Below, piece by piece: positions 25,324-32,540 of a DNA stretch of 42,619 bases. The position numbers were made by a program, and so were the translations under genes. The notes under the pieces are model-generated. The model was not told where the DNA came from. It ran no database searches and was given only the letters and a program-made list of their open reading frames with translations. Source of the stretch: Streptomyces olivaceoviridis (GTDB lineage Bacteria; Actinomycetota; Actinomycetes; Streptomycetales; Streptomycetaceae). Where the stretch lies: positions 1-42,619 of the forward strand of contig NZ_BMUI01000047.1 in the NCBI RefSeq assembly GCF_014650115.1, read 5' to 3'. Position 1 is the first letter of the stretch, and each line of letters opens with the position of its first letter.

Positions 25324-26870
25324 CAGCGCAGCCCCGAGAGGTACTCCACTTGGCTGGGCAGCGTGTCGACCAGCTTCCGCGCCTGTTCCCGGACCCGGGC
25401 CAGCTCGGCCCGCGCCGCACGGGTGTCGAGCAGGTCCAGCGCGGGCGGGTGGCGCAGCGGGATGCCTCCGAGGCCGAGGGCCATGCAGACGTAGCTGTAG
25501 GGCTCGAAGGCGTGGTAGTAGGGGTAGGTGGTGTCGTTGTCGGGCAGTCTGCTCTGCCATTGCTCCATGCGCACGGCCATGTCCTCGGGCACCGCGCGCT
25601 TCTTCGCGTCGCGCCAGTAGTCGTTGTCCACGCGCGCGGCGCCCCGGTAGTGCAGGATCAGGAACTCCCGGACGCCCTCGATGGTCCGGGCCGTGCTGAG
25701 GTTGTAGGTGTCGCGCAGCACCGGGTCCCTGTCCGTGCCGGGGAAGTACCTGACGAGTTGTTCGATCGCGTGCTGGATGAGGAAGATGCCGGTCGACTGC
25801 AAGGGTTCGACGAAGCCGGCGGAGAGCCCGATGCCCACGCAGTTGTTGACCCAGGCCCGGTGGGAACGGCCGATCCGCATCCGGATGTGGTTGGCCTCCA
25901 GGTCCGCGGCAGCGGGCCCGACGAAGTCACGCAGGACGCGTTCGGCCTCCTCGGGCTCGCAGTAGTCGGCGGCGTAGACGTATCCGGTGCCGATCCTGTC
26001 GTAGAGCGGGATCGTCCAGATCCATCCGGCGTCCTGAGCGGTGGCCGTGGTGCACGGCCTGATGCCCCGCACCGCGGTGTCGACGGGGACCCGCAGAGCC
26101 ACCGCGCGGTCGTTGGGGAGGGAGTCCTGGAAGGAGATGAACGGCTCGCCGAGTGCGTCGCCGAGCAGCCGGCTGCGGAAGCCGGAGCAGTCTACGTAGA
26201 GGTCCGCGGTCAGGTCTCCGTGCTCGCGGGTGACGAGACGGTCGATCCAGCCCCGCTCGTCGAGGCGCACGTCCACGACGTCGTCGATGATCCGGTGGAC
26301 GCCGCGTCCGACGGCGTAGCGGCACAGGAAGTCGGCGAGGAGCGAGGCGTCGAAGTGGTAGGCGTAGGGGAACTGGGTGTTCTGTTCGGCGAGCGTGGTC
26401 CGGTAGAGCGGACGGTCGGGGTCCTCGTCGAAGTCCTGCTCGAAGAGCCGGTGGTCCAGATACCTGGGGGACGCCTTCGCGTCGCAGAGCCAGGGGATGA
26501 GGAAGCAGTCCCGGTCGAAGCGGCCCGTCCCGCTGACTTTCTGCCACCAGTCGGTGAGTGGCACCCCGTCGACGACCCGCATCCGTTCGAACGGGTGGTA
26601 GAAGTACGTGCCGGGCGCCCGCCAGTTCTCCAGGCGCACCGCCAGCTTGTACGTGCCGTTGCACTCCGGCATCCAGTCGGCCTCGCTGAGACCGAGATAG
26701 TCGAAGAAGTGGCGGACGGTGCTGAAGGTGGCCTCGCCCACCCCGATGGTGCCGATCCGCCGGGACTCCACCACAGTGATGTCGACTCTGTCCGCGAAGG
26801 CCGCCCGCAGGTAGGAAGCGGTCATCCACCCAGCCGTTCCACCACCCAGGATCACCACGCTCTGTGTCAT
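25323..26870 (-). CDS. Flavin-dependent tryptophan halogenase, PyrH (5-position)-like
   Basis: 515 aa from ATG 26870. The FAD motif VVILGGGTAGWMTASYLRAA opens the protein. GVGEATFSTVRHFFDYLGLS, CNGTYKLAVRLENW (with the catalytic Lys) and DAGWIWTIPLYDRIGTGYVY (the WxWxIP halogenase signature) follow, then SAGFVEPLQSTGIFLIQHAI. By eye it is closest to PyrH, the tryptophan 5-halogenase of the pyrroindomycin cluster, including YFYHPFERMRVVDGVPL and the length. In FVEPLQSTG the second Glu common in this loop is Gln. It would chlorinate or brominate free tryptophan or an analogue with FADH2 from the reductase in the same operon. It leads the four-gene minus operon, opposite the LuxR gene. Confidence 0.92.
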   Translation of the reverse strand: MTQSVVILGGGTAGWMTASYLRAAFADRVDITVVESRRIGTIGVGEATFSTVRHFFDYLGLSEADWMPECNGTYKLAVRLENWRAPGTYFYHPFERMRVVDGVPLTDWWQKVSGTGRFDRDCFLIPWLCDAKASPRYLDHRLFEQDFDEDPDRPLYRTTLAEQNTQFPYAYHFDASLLADFLCRYAVGRGVHRIIDDVVDVRLDERGWIDRLVTREHGDLTADLYVDCSGFRSRLLGDALGEPFISFQDSLPNDRAVALRVPVDTAVRGIRPCTTATAQDAGWIWTIPLYDRIGTGYVYAADYCEPEEAERVLRDFVGPAAADLEANHIRMRIGRSHRAWVNNCVGIGLSAGFVEPLQSTGIFLIQHAIEQLVRYFPGTDRDPVLRDTYNLSTARTIEGVREFLILHYRGAARVDNDYWRDAKKRAVPEDMAVRMEQWQSRLPDNDTTYPYYHAFEPYSYVCMALGLGGIPLRHPPALDLLDTRAARAELARVREQARKLVDTLPSQVEYLSGLR

Positions 26871-27096
26871 GGCTGGTGACTCTAGGCGTGATCTCCGGGT
26901 GGTGTCTTCGGTAGATCGGACGGATCACGGCAGGCCAGGAGCCGAACGGACTAGGCCGAAGTGACCGGCTCTCCCCCTTTCTGCATTTGCCAGCCGAATG
27001 TGGCAAGAAATCGTGTGCTCTGGGTCGCGGCCGTGGGATTAGATGAGACGTTGTTCGACTCTGTCCGTAGCCGCTACTCGCGGTGCAGGGGGGCTC
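26871..27096. promoter_or_regulatory. Divergent promoter region, halogenase operon and regulator gene
   Basis: 226 bases of relatively lower GC. CGTGATC (26887-26893) and GATCACG (26923-26929) form a 7-bp inverted pair 29 bases apart, a possible regulator site. No sure -10/-35. Confidence 0.45.
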
Positions 27097-27819
27097 GTGG
27101 ACGAAGTTCGATCCGACCGGAACCCAGCGTCGAGCGACTTGGCCGGCGGTGAGAAGCCGGAACCATTACGGATCTTCCTGATCGATGATTCGAGCCTGGT
27201 GCACGCCGGGCTTGCGCATGTTCTGCGCGAGTATCCCGACCTCACCCTCGTCGGCAGCGCCCGGGACAGCCCGACGGCACTCGAAGCCACCCTCGACTCC
27301 TCGTTGGACGTGCTCATCATCAACACCGCATGCCGGTCCATCAACGTGGTGGACCTGATGCACCGGGCTGTCCACTACTCCGGTTCCGGTGTCTCGCGCA
27401 TGCTGCTGGTGACCAATGATGCGAACGATCCCCTCCGCGCGGATGCTGACAAACTAGGCGCCGGGGGTGTGGTGCTGGCCTGGGAAGAACCGGAATTCCT
27501 GGTGGCCGCCATCAGGCTCGTCTCCGGAGGGTACCGGATCGGCATACCTGACCAGGAGGAGCCGGACAACAGGCTGCCGCGCAGGAAGTCCGTCCGCCAT
27601 ACGGCCCTCGACCTGCTCACGCTGCGCGAGCGACAAGTCCTCAAACTCCTGGCGCGCGGCATGAAGAACGCCGAGATCGCCGGAGAACTGGTGGTCAGCG
27701 AGAGTACGGTCAAGACACACGTGCAGAATCTGCTGGTCAAGCTCGGCCTGCGGAATCGGGCCAGCGCGGTCGCGGTCGCCTACGAATTGGGCATCACCCG
27801 AGGTGAATGGCCGCGGTGA
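27097..27819 (+). CDS. LuxR/NarL-type regulator with atypical receiver domain
   Basis: Start GTG 27097 after AGGGGGG (240 aa); an ATG at 27043 in frame would add 18 residues. A receiver-like domain begins at LRIFLIDDSSLVHAGLAHVL (two acidic residues kept). Where NarL-family proteins have the phosphoryl Asp (D-V-x-x-x-D-x-x-M-P), this one reads DVLIINTACR, so the Asp is replaced. The conserved Lys region GA-G-x-x-x-K reads GAGGVVLAW. Phosphorylation is therefore unlikely, as in JadR1- or RedZ-like regulators, which are controlled by ligands or expression. The C-terminal helix-turn-helix is complete: LTLRERQVLKLLARGMKNAE, STVKTHVQNLLVKLGLRNRA. Codon 24 is TTA (27166-27168), making it a likely bldA-dependent switch for the locus. 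Confidence 0.9.
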   Translation: MDEVRSDRNPASSDLAGGEKPEPLRIFLIDDSSLVHAGLAHVLREYPDLTLVGSARDSPTALEATLDSSLDVLIINTACRSINVVDLMHRAVHYSGSGVSRMLLVTNDANDPLRADADKLGAGGVVLAWEEPEFLVAAIRLVSGGYRIGIPDQEEPDNRLPRRKSVRHTALDLLTLRERQVLKLLARGMKNAEIAGELVVSESTVKTHVQNLLVKLGLRNRASAVAVAYELGITRGEWPR

Positions 27820-27964
27820 CGTGGTCGAACGTGTCAGCTGAGGCGGACCGCTCCCGGCACCCAGGACCCCGGCAGCCGGATCGCCGACCGTACGCCATCG
27901 ACTCTCCGGCCTGCGGATTGCCGCGCGTCTGACATCAGGTCGGCGGGTCGGTCCCCCGCCCCCT

Positions 27965-28609
27965 TCACTCGCGTCCGCTGAACGCCAGCCGGATTCCCAG
28001 TCCGACCATCACCACTCCCGACGCCCCACCGATCCACGACAGCCGACGCGGTGACCTGGCAAGCCAATTGCGGGCCGTTCCCGCGAGAAGGCCCCATGTC
28101 GCGTCGGAAACCAACGCGATCAGGACGCAGATCAAGCCCAGCAGCAACAGCTGCACCCGGACATTTCCCGCCGAGGAGTCGACGAACTGCGGCAGCACCG
28201 CGCCAAAGATCAGCAGGCCCTTGGGATTGCTCACCCCGACGATGAAACCTTCCCGGAAGACCCGTCCCGGCCGGCCGGCCGACGCCGCGGCCTGCTCCTC
28301 CTCCACCATCAGCAGCTTGCGGTGCCGCCAGGCCTGAACACCGAGATAGACGAGGTAGAGAGCGCCGGCGAACTTCAGGACCGAGAAGACCAGGAGGGAT
28401 CGCGCGAGTACCTCCCCCAGCCCGAACGCCACCAGTACGACCTGGACGAGGAGCCCCGCCTCGTTCCCCACCGCGGTGGACACGGCGGCCCGTCGCCCCA
28501 GCGCCACCCCCCGGCTCACCACGAACAGGACGCTCGGCCCCGGCACGGAGATCAGCACGGTCACCACAGTCAGGAAGACAGCCAGACGATCTAATCCGAT
28601 CACCAGCAC
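27965..28609 (-). CDS. LysE-family amino-acid exporter
   Basis: GTG 28609 (alternative GTG 28603), 214 aa, weak ribosome site. Six membrane helices in LysE/RhtB style: DRLAVFLTVVTVLISVPGPS (the PGPS motif), GRRAAVSTAVGNEAGLLVQV, FSVLKFAGALYLVYLGVQAW, REGFIVGVSNPKGLLIFGAV (the NPK motif), then two C-terminal helices. Family members export amino acids or analogues using the proton gradient. Next to genes that make unusual amino acids, and with a tRNA-editing enzyme in the same block, it is the best candidate for product export. Codon 6 is TTA (28592-28594), so translation should depend on bldA. It is convergent with the regulator gene. Confidence 0.87.
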   Translation of the reverse strand: MLVIGLDRLAVFLTVVTVLISVPGPSVLFVVSRGVALGRRAAVSTAVGNEAGLLVQVVLVAFGLGEVLARSLLVFSVLKFAGALYLVYLGVQAWRHRKLLMVEEEQAAASAGRPGRVFREGFIVGVSNPKGLLIFGAVLPQFVDSSAGNVRVQLLLLGLICVLIALVSDATWGLLAGTARNWLARSPRRLSWIGGASGVVMVGLGIRLAFSGRE

Positions 28610-29314
28610 AGGATACGCGCCCCGCCCTCATCGCCCTGCGGTTCGAGGAAATCAGTGAACCGTGCCGGCACTACTCGGCTCTTCTCAGCCTGGTCTTGTC
28701 CACCGCGCACTGCTCCATCACCCCAGCGGATCGCGCCGGCCGCGGCGCGAGCGCCTCGATCCGGCCAAGGTCACCCACCTCGGACCAGGTCCGGCTACAG
28801 GGTCCCGGGGAGTGAGGGAGGCATGCGGCGCCTTGCGTCCGCTTCGTGAGCGGGGGCGCGCGGTGGCGTCGGTGCTGGGAATGCCGGTGGAATGGGAGGC
28901 GGCCGGGCGTGCGCGCGAAGGCCAAGTCGGCTGGCGGAGCGCGGGTGGCTCCAGCAGGAAACGCCGGGGATGTGCGGCGCCGACCGGCGGGCCGTGGGTG
29001 GGGCCGACGGTGGGGCCGCGTCTCGGGACTCGGCGCAGGGCGGCCTCGACGTCGTCGCGGCGCCGCGCAGGGCGGCCCGAGCCCGGGGGGGCGAACCAGT
29101 CGGCGGCGGGAGCTGATCCGGCGCCTGCGGGGGTGCGGTCGCGGCGGGTGACTGCTGCCTCGCGGTTCGGGCTGCCGTGGGTGCCTTGCTGAGGCGAGTG
29201 CTGTGCGAGGTGGGCTCATTGCCCCGTGTACCGGGGTCCTCGTGGGGATCCGCTCGGCTTGCCGACCGAGCCGGCGGCGCAGGGCAGCCTTGAGCTGATC
29301 ACGTTCGCCTGGCA
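28610..29314. other. Very GC-rich stretch without supported gene
   Basis: Open frames on both strands are composition-driven. One plus frame (about 28920-29000) contains RLAERGWLQQETPG, a faint HTH-like piece seen near mobile DNA, but nothing else supports a gene. Confidence 0.4.
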
Positions 29315-29354
29315 GTTCAGTCCCGGCCGACGTGGCCATCGGCCGGGACTGAAC
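29315..29354. repeat. Perfect 16-bp inverted repeat with 8-base loop
   Basis: GTTCAGTCCCGGCCGA (29315-29330) and TCGGCCGGGACTGAAC (29339-29354) are exact reverse complements around CGTGGCCA. No T-run follows on either strand. It may be a strong intrinsic terminator for the decayed gene to its right, or a recombination or replication site. Confidence 0.85.
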
Positions 29355-29579
29355 CGCTTGAAGCGTGTGGTGGTGAGGGGGTGGTCGCCTACGCGGCGAA
29401 AGGCTCTGCGGGGCTTCAGCCGAACGATCGTCCCCGCAGGCAATAGGTGAGGCCCGGGGACACTGTCCCCTTCACCGCCACACCCCCTGCAACCACACCC
29501 ACCCGACGGACATTCCCCGGCCGCCCGGACGACGGACGGATCGCCCCCCGTTGGGTGCACGGGTATCCGACCTGGGCGC

Positions 29580-30222
29580 TGCGAGACCTGAGGAGGGTAG
29601 GGGCTGCGCAGGCTCAGCACGATGTGCGTCACGGCTGCGGCGATGAGCTCCCCGATGGCCTTGCGGTCGGCGATCGGGTTGTCGTAGGAGACGATGTACT
29701 GAACGGAGCGGGTGATCGTCCGCGGATCACGCCCGATGGCCGCGCGGTGGTCGTCCAGTACGGCACCGCGCTCGGTGATGTAGTCCAGCGTGTTGTGCGG
29801 CGGTCCGGGGATGTCCCCGGTGTCGGCCTGCTCGGCGACCAGGCGGAGCGTCCTGTTTCCTCAGCCGCCGATCAGCGGGGGCGGGCCTGGCCGCTGGACA
29901 GGTTTCGGCTCGTTGTGGTTGCCGGTCAGGGTGTCGTAGCGCCCGTGGAACTCGAAGACGTCCCGCGTCCACATGCCGCGGAGGATGGTGATGGTCTCCT
30001 CCAGGCGGGCGATGCCTTCGGCGGGCGGGACGAGTGTGAGGCCGTAGGCGGCGTACTCAGCGGCGACCGGGTTCTCGCCGGCGATGCCGCCCGCGTCGGG
30101 GGTTTGGACGGCGCCACCCACGCCGATGCCCATGTTCAGATGGCCTCCGGAGATCACGTCGACTGTCCTGGCGGCCAGGGCGCGCAGCAGCGTCCACCCT
30201 TCGAGGGGCTGCCCATCCTTAT
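29580..30222 (-). pseudogene. LLM-class F420/flavin-dependent oxidoreductase, truncated with in-frame TGA
   Basis: Read leftwards, one uninterrupted register gives GQPLEGWTLLRALAARTVDV, ISGGHLNMGIGVGGAVQTPD, PPAEGIARLEETITILRGMW and QRPGPPPLIGG. A TGA follows at 29861-29863, and the same register continues NRTLRLVAEQADTGDIPGPP, HNTLDYITERGAVLDDHRAA and AVTHIVLSLRSPYPPQVSQ. In the luciferase-like family the stop position falls in the phosphate-binding loop (IGGGGxRTLRLVAEHAD), where Gly (GGA) would need one base change to TGA. The first ~80-100 residues and the last few are also absent. So the gene is dead, although a remnant frame survives. Intact homologues reduce substrates with F420H2 or FMNH2. 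Confidence 0.8.
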
Positions 30223-30490
30223 GTCACCGGAGGGGAGGTGCTGGTCGGACATGGTTGCCACGCGCCCTTCGAGTCGACGCGCCGCCATTGACAGCGACGC
30301 GCTACGAGGCGTTCGGGCCCGACGAGCTGGCCTCCCCACTCGGGAACGGCTTCGCGGAGTTCGAGGACTTCCGTCCGGGCTGCCGTCCCAACGGGCTGCG
30401 GAATCAGCCCGTAGGGACAGCCGTCACAACGTACCGTGGCGAATGTGACGGCCCGATGAGACAGATGAAGGAATCAGGCCAGTCTCCCGC

Positions 30491-30895
30491 CTATGGCTTC
30501 ACGTCGAGACGCACGAGCGCGCCGATCTCCACGAGTTGGTCCGGCAGTGCCAGGTCGGAAATGCCCATGACCGTGCTGGCGGGCCGGTGCTCCCCGAAGT
30601 ACTCCGCGTGGAGGCGTGCCGTCGTGTCGAAGTTCTCCCGCAAGTTCCTCACCAGCACTGTCGTTTCCACTACCTGGCTGCGTTCGGCCCCGAACTGCTT
30701 CAGCACCAGGTCCAGATTCTCCAGCGTGGTTCGGACCTGCAGTTCGAAGTCCCCTGCGCCCACGAAGTTGCCGTCACGGTCATGGGACAGCTGCCCAGAC
30801 ACGTAAACCGTGTCACCGACCCGCATGGCCTGACTGTACCCGTAAAACGACTCCCACGGCATACCAAAACCGAACGCCTTCGCTTGCAAAGTCAT
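30491..30895 (-). CDS. RidA/YjgF-family protein
   Basis: ATG 30895 lies seven bases after AAGGAG; 134 aa. Family hallmarks are YSQAMRVGDTVYVSGQLSHD near residue 20, QVRTTLENLDLVLKQFGAER, VLVRNLRENFDTTARLHAEY, and HRPASTVMGISDLALPDQLV with VEIGALVRLDV at the end. RidA trimers hydrolyse reactive imine/enamine intermediates to ketones, or act as related lyases. The Arg in LVRLDV is at the place of the catalytic Arg. It is a single gene in a decayed neighbourhood, 2 kb from the biosynthetic block. A functional link to the imine-forming FAD oxidase is conceivable but not shown by gene order. Confidence 0.88.
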   Translation of the reverse strand: MTLQAKAFGFGMPWESFYGYSQAMRVGDTVYVSGQLSHDRDGNFVGAGDFELQVRTTLENLDLVLKQFGAERSQVVETTVLVRNLRENFDTTARLHAEYFGEHRPASTVMGISDLALPDQLVEIGALVRLDVKP

Positions 30896-31142
30896 GACGC
30901 ACTCCTTGAGACGGCACGCGGAACCGTCAGTTACCGAAAAGCCCCCGTCATAAAGGAAGTTACCCATTCAACGCAGGCGATTCTTGCTCGGCAGCGAAGC
31001 CGAACTGTCCTGTGCGTGCACCAATCGGTTTCGAAGAGCTGGGCCACCTGGACGAAGGACCTGGCGGGGCAAGGCCCCCGGATGGTCGCGGAGTTGGTCA
31101 GGAGACCGGCGGGACCTGCGTTGACGCGTGGGCAGGGACGGT

Positions 31143-31364
31143 TCACTCGTCCGCGACGTCCTCGGCCTCCCAGCGGAGCAGGTCACCCGGCTGGCACTCA
31201 AGCACCTCGCAGAGCGCGGCGAGCGTCGCGAACCGTACCGCCTTGGCGCGGCCGTTCTTGAGTACCGCCAGGTTGGCGGGCGTGATCCCTACCCGGTTCG
31301 CGAGGTCGCCCACGGACATCTTCCGCCTGGCCAGCATCACGTCGATGTCGACGACGATCGGCAT
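31143..31364 (-). CDS. XRE-family helix-turn-helix regulator (YozG-like)
   Basis: 73 aa from ATG 31364, which overlaps the DUF2975 stop (TGATG). It is almost only a Cro/C1 helix-turn-helix: DIDVMLARRKMSVGDLANRV, GITPANLAVLKNGRAKAVRF, LAALCEVLECQPGDLLRWE. Small regulators of this type are regularly paired with DUF2975 membrane proteins. Translation is coupled to the upstream gene. Two tandem palindromes just before the DUF2975 start are its probable operators, so autorepression is likely. Confidence 0.9.
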   Translation of the reverse strand: MPIVVDIDVMLARRKMSVGDLANRVGITPANLAVLKNGRAKAVRFATLAALCEVLECQPGDLLRWEAEDVADE

Positions 31365-31849
31365 CAGATCACCTCGTCCAGCTCGGCCTGCATCCGTGCC
31401 GCTTCGACGTCGCGCGCGACGGCCCGGGCAAGCAGCATCCGCAGCACGAGCACGATGAGCGCGATCCCCAGGATGGCCACGCCGACCCCGCCCATGATGA
31501 CGGTGACGCCCGGGTCGTCCCGCTGACCCGGTGCATTGAGGACGGTGACCGCGAACCACACGAGGGCAGCCGCCACGATCGCGCCGATCACGCCGTCCAC
31601 GTACCGGAAGGCGGCTTGGGAGAACACGGTTCCGCGTCGGACCATCGCCACCAGCCGCCATACGCAGCCCAGGGCGACCTGGGCCGTCACCATGCCCAGG
31701 ATCGTGAGCAGACGCAGCGGGGTCAACGGGAGCGACCCGTCCTCCGGGTCGGTGGCCAGGGCCCACACCATCAATGCCTGTACGAACACGGTGCCGGCGA
31801 GCACCACCACCAGCACGGCCCGCAGCGCACGCACTGTCAGCTTTCCCAT
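31364..31849 (-). CDS. DUF2975 membrane protein
   Basis: ATG 31849 with AAGGA at good distance; 161 aa. Four membrane helices: RALRAVLVVVLAGTVFVQAL (residues ~6-28), LRLLTILGMVTAQVALGCVW (~45-65), GVIGAIVAAALVWFAVTVLN (~90-110) and VTVIMGGVGVAILGIALIVL (~120-142). The third is preceded by the loop TVFSQAAFRYVDGV, a usual DUF2975 feature. The tail (DVEAARMQAELDEVI) is cytoplasmic. Function unknown; with the adjacent XRE gene it forms a conserved two-gene unit, thought to be a membrane-linked regulatory pair. Confidence 0.87.
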   Translation of the reverse strand: MGKLTVRALRAVLVVVLAGTVFVQALMVWALATDPEDGSLPLTPLRLLTILGMVTAQVALGCVWRLVAMVRRGTVFSQAAFRYVDGVIGAIVAAALVWFAVTVLNAPGQRDDPGVTVIMGGVGVAILGIALIVLVLRMLLARAVARDVEAARMQAELDEVI

Positions 31850-31858
31850 GACCTGTCC

Positions 31859-31900
31859 TTCCATCGAGTTGCGATGGAAACCTATCGAATCTCGATAGGT
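31859..31900. promoter_or_regulatory. Two adjacent 21-bp palindromic operators
   Basis: Site 1 (31859-31879): TTCCATCG and CGATGGAA around AGTTG. Site 2 (31880-31900): ACCTATCGA and TCGATAGGT around ATC. They abut exactly, two helical turns centre to centre, and share the core CATCGA/TATCGA. They begin 10 bases upstream of the DUF2975 start, where RNA polymerase would bind, and fit autorepression by the XRE protein. Confidence 0.82.
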
Positions 31901-32540
31901 CAGACAACGGCTGGGACGGAGGACTGGGCGGTGGATCCGCAACCGTCCAGCGGTGGCGTCGGTGCGGCACTCGCGGCGACCGCCCTGAGCTCTGCGTGCG
32001 GGTGAGCGGACACGGACGACCCAAGCGGACACGGACGACCCAAGCGCTGACGCCCGGTGTCGAACGCCAGGAGTACGGCCGGCCGAAAGGCGCCGGACAG
32101 GTGCCCCAGTCGGCCGGTGGGCGGCCGATGGCGAGGTCGGCGCGGCCGGCAGCCGTCGCGACCCCCAGTCGCCCGGCGTGCGGTGGCTTCGCTCACGAGT
32201 TCGAGCACTGTTCGTGCACCAAGTCGGGAAGCACTGCGACCGGATCGGAGCAGGGCATCGGCCAGAGTGGCCGGCCGGGCCGGTCACGTCGGGAACGGTG
32301 GCGGGGGCGATGATCACCGGCAGCTCCTCGGCGGCGGTGGCAGGGGGGTGCCGTGGGCGGGGCAAAGGTCGACGGCCTCGCCGACGGCAGCCCGCCGCTG
32401 CTCGGCGGCGGCGAGCAGGTCCGGCAATCGGGATGCGCCGGTGCGTGCAAGGTGGCCCCGCCCATGGGGTCCGTCTCGTGCGCGGGCCGATCTGGGCACC
32501 GGACCGGTCCGGACAGCCCTGGGCGCTTCCCTGGGCCGGG
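31901..32540. other. Degenerate sequence without intact gene
   Basis: A minus frame contains LPDLLAAAEQRRAAVGEAVD and LCPAHGTPL, which look coding but are unrecognised and register-shifted. No start or ribosome site is convincing. Probably gene debris upstream of the damaged aminotransferase. Confidence 0.35.

Noticed and set aside
30300..30480. Plus frame containing YEAFGPDELASPLGNGFAEF as a gene
   Set aside because: Short, without ribosome site or recognisable family. It might be debris but cannot be supported.
30491..30895. RidA as a member of the biosynthetic cluster
   Set aside because: Imine hydrolysis would fit the amine oxidase, but 2 kb of decayed sequence and a pseudogene separate it from the block, so membership is not supported.
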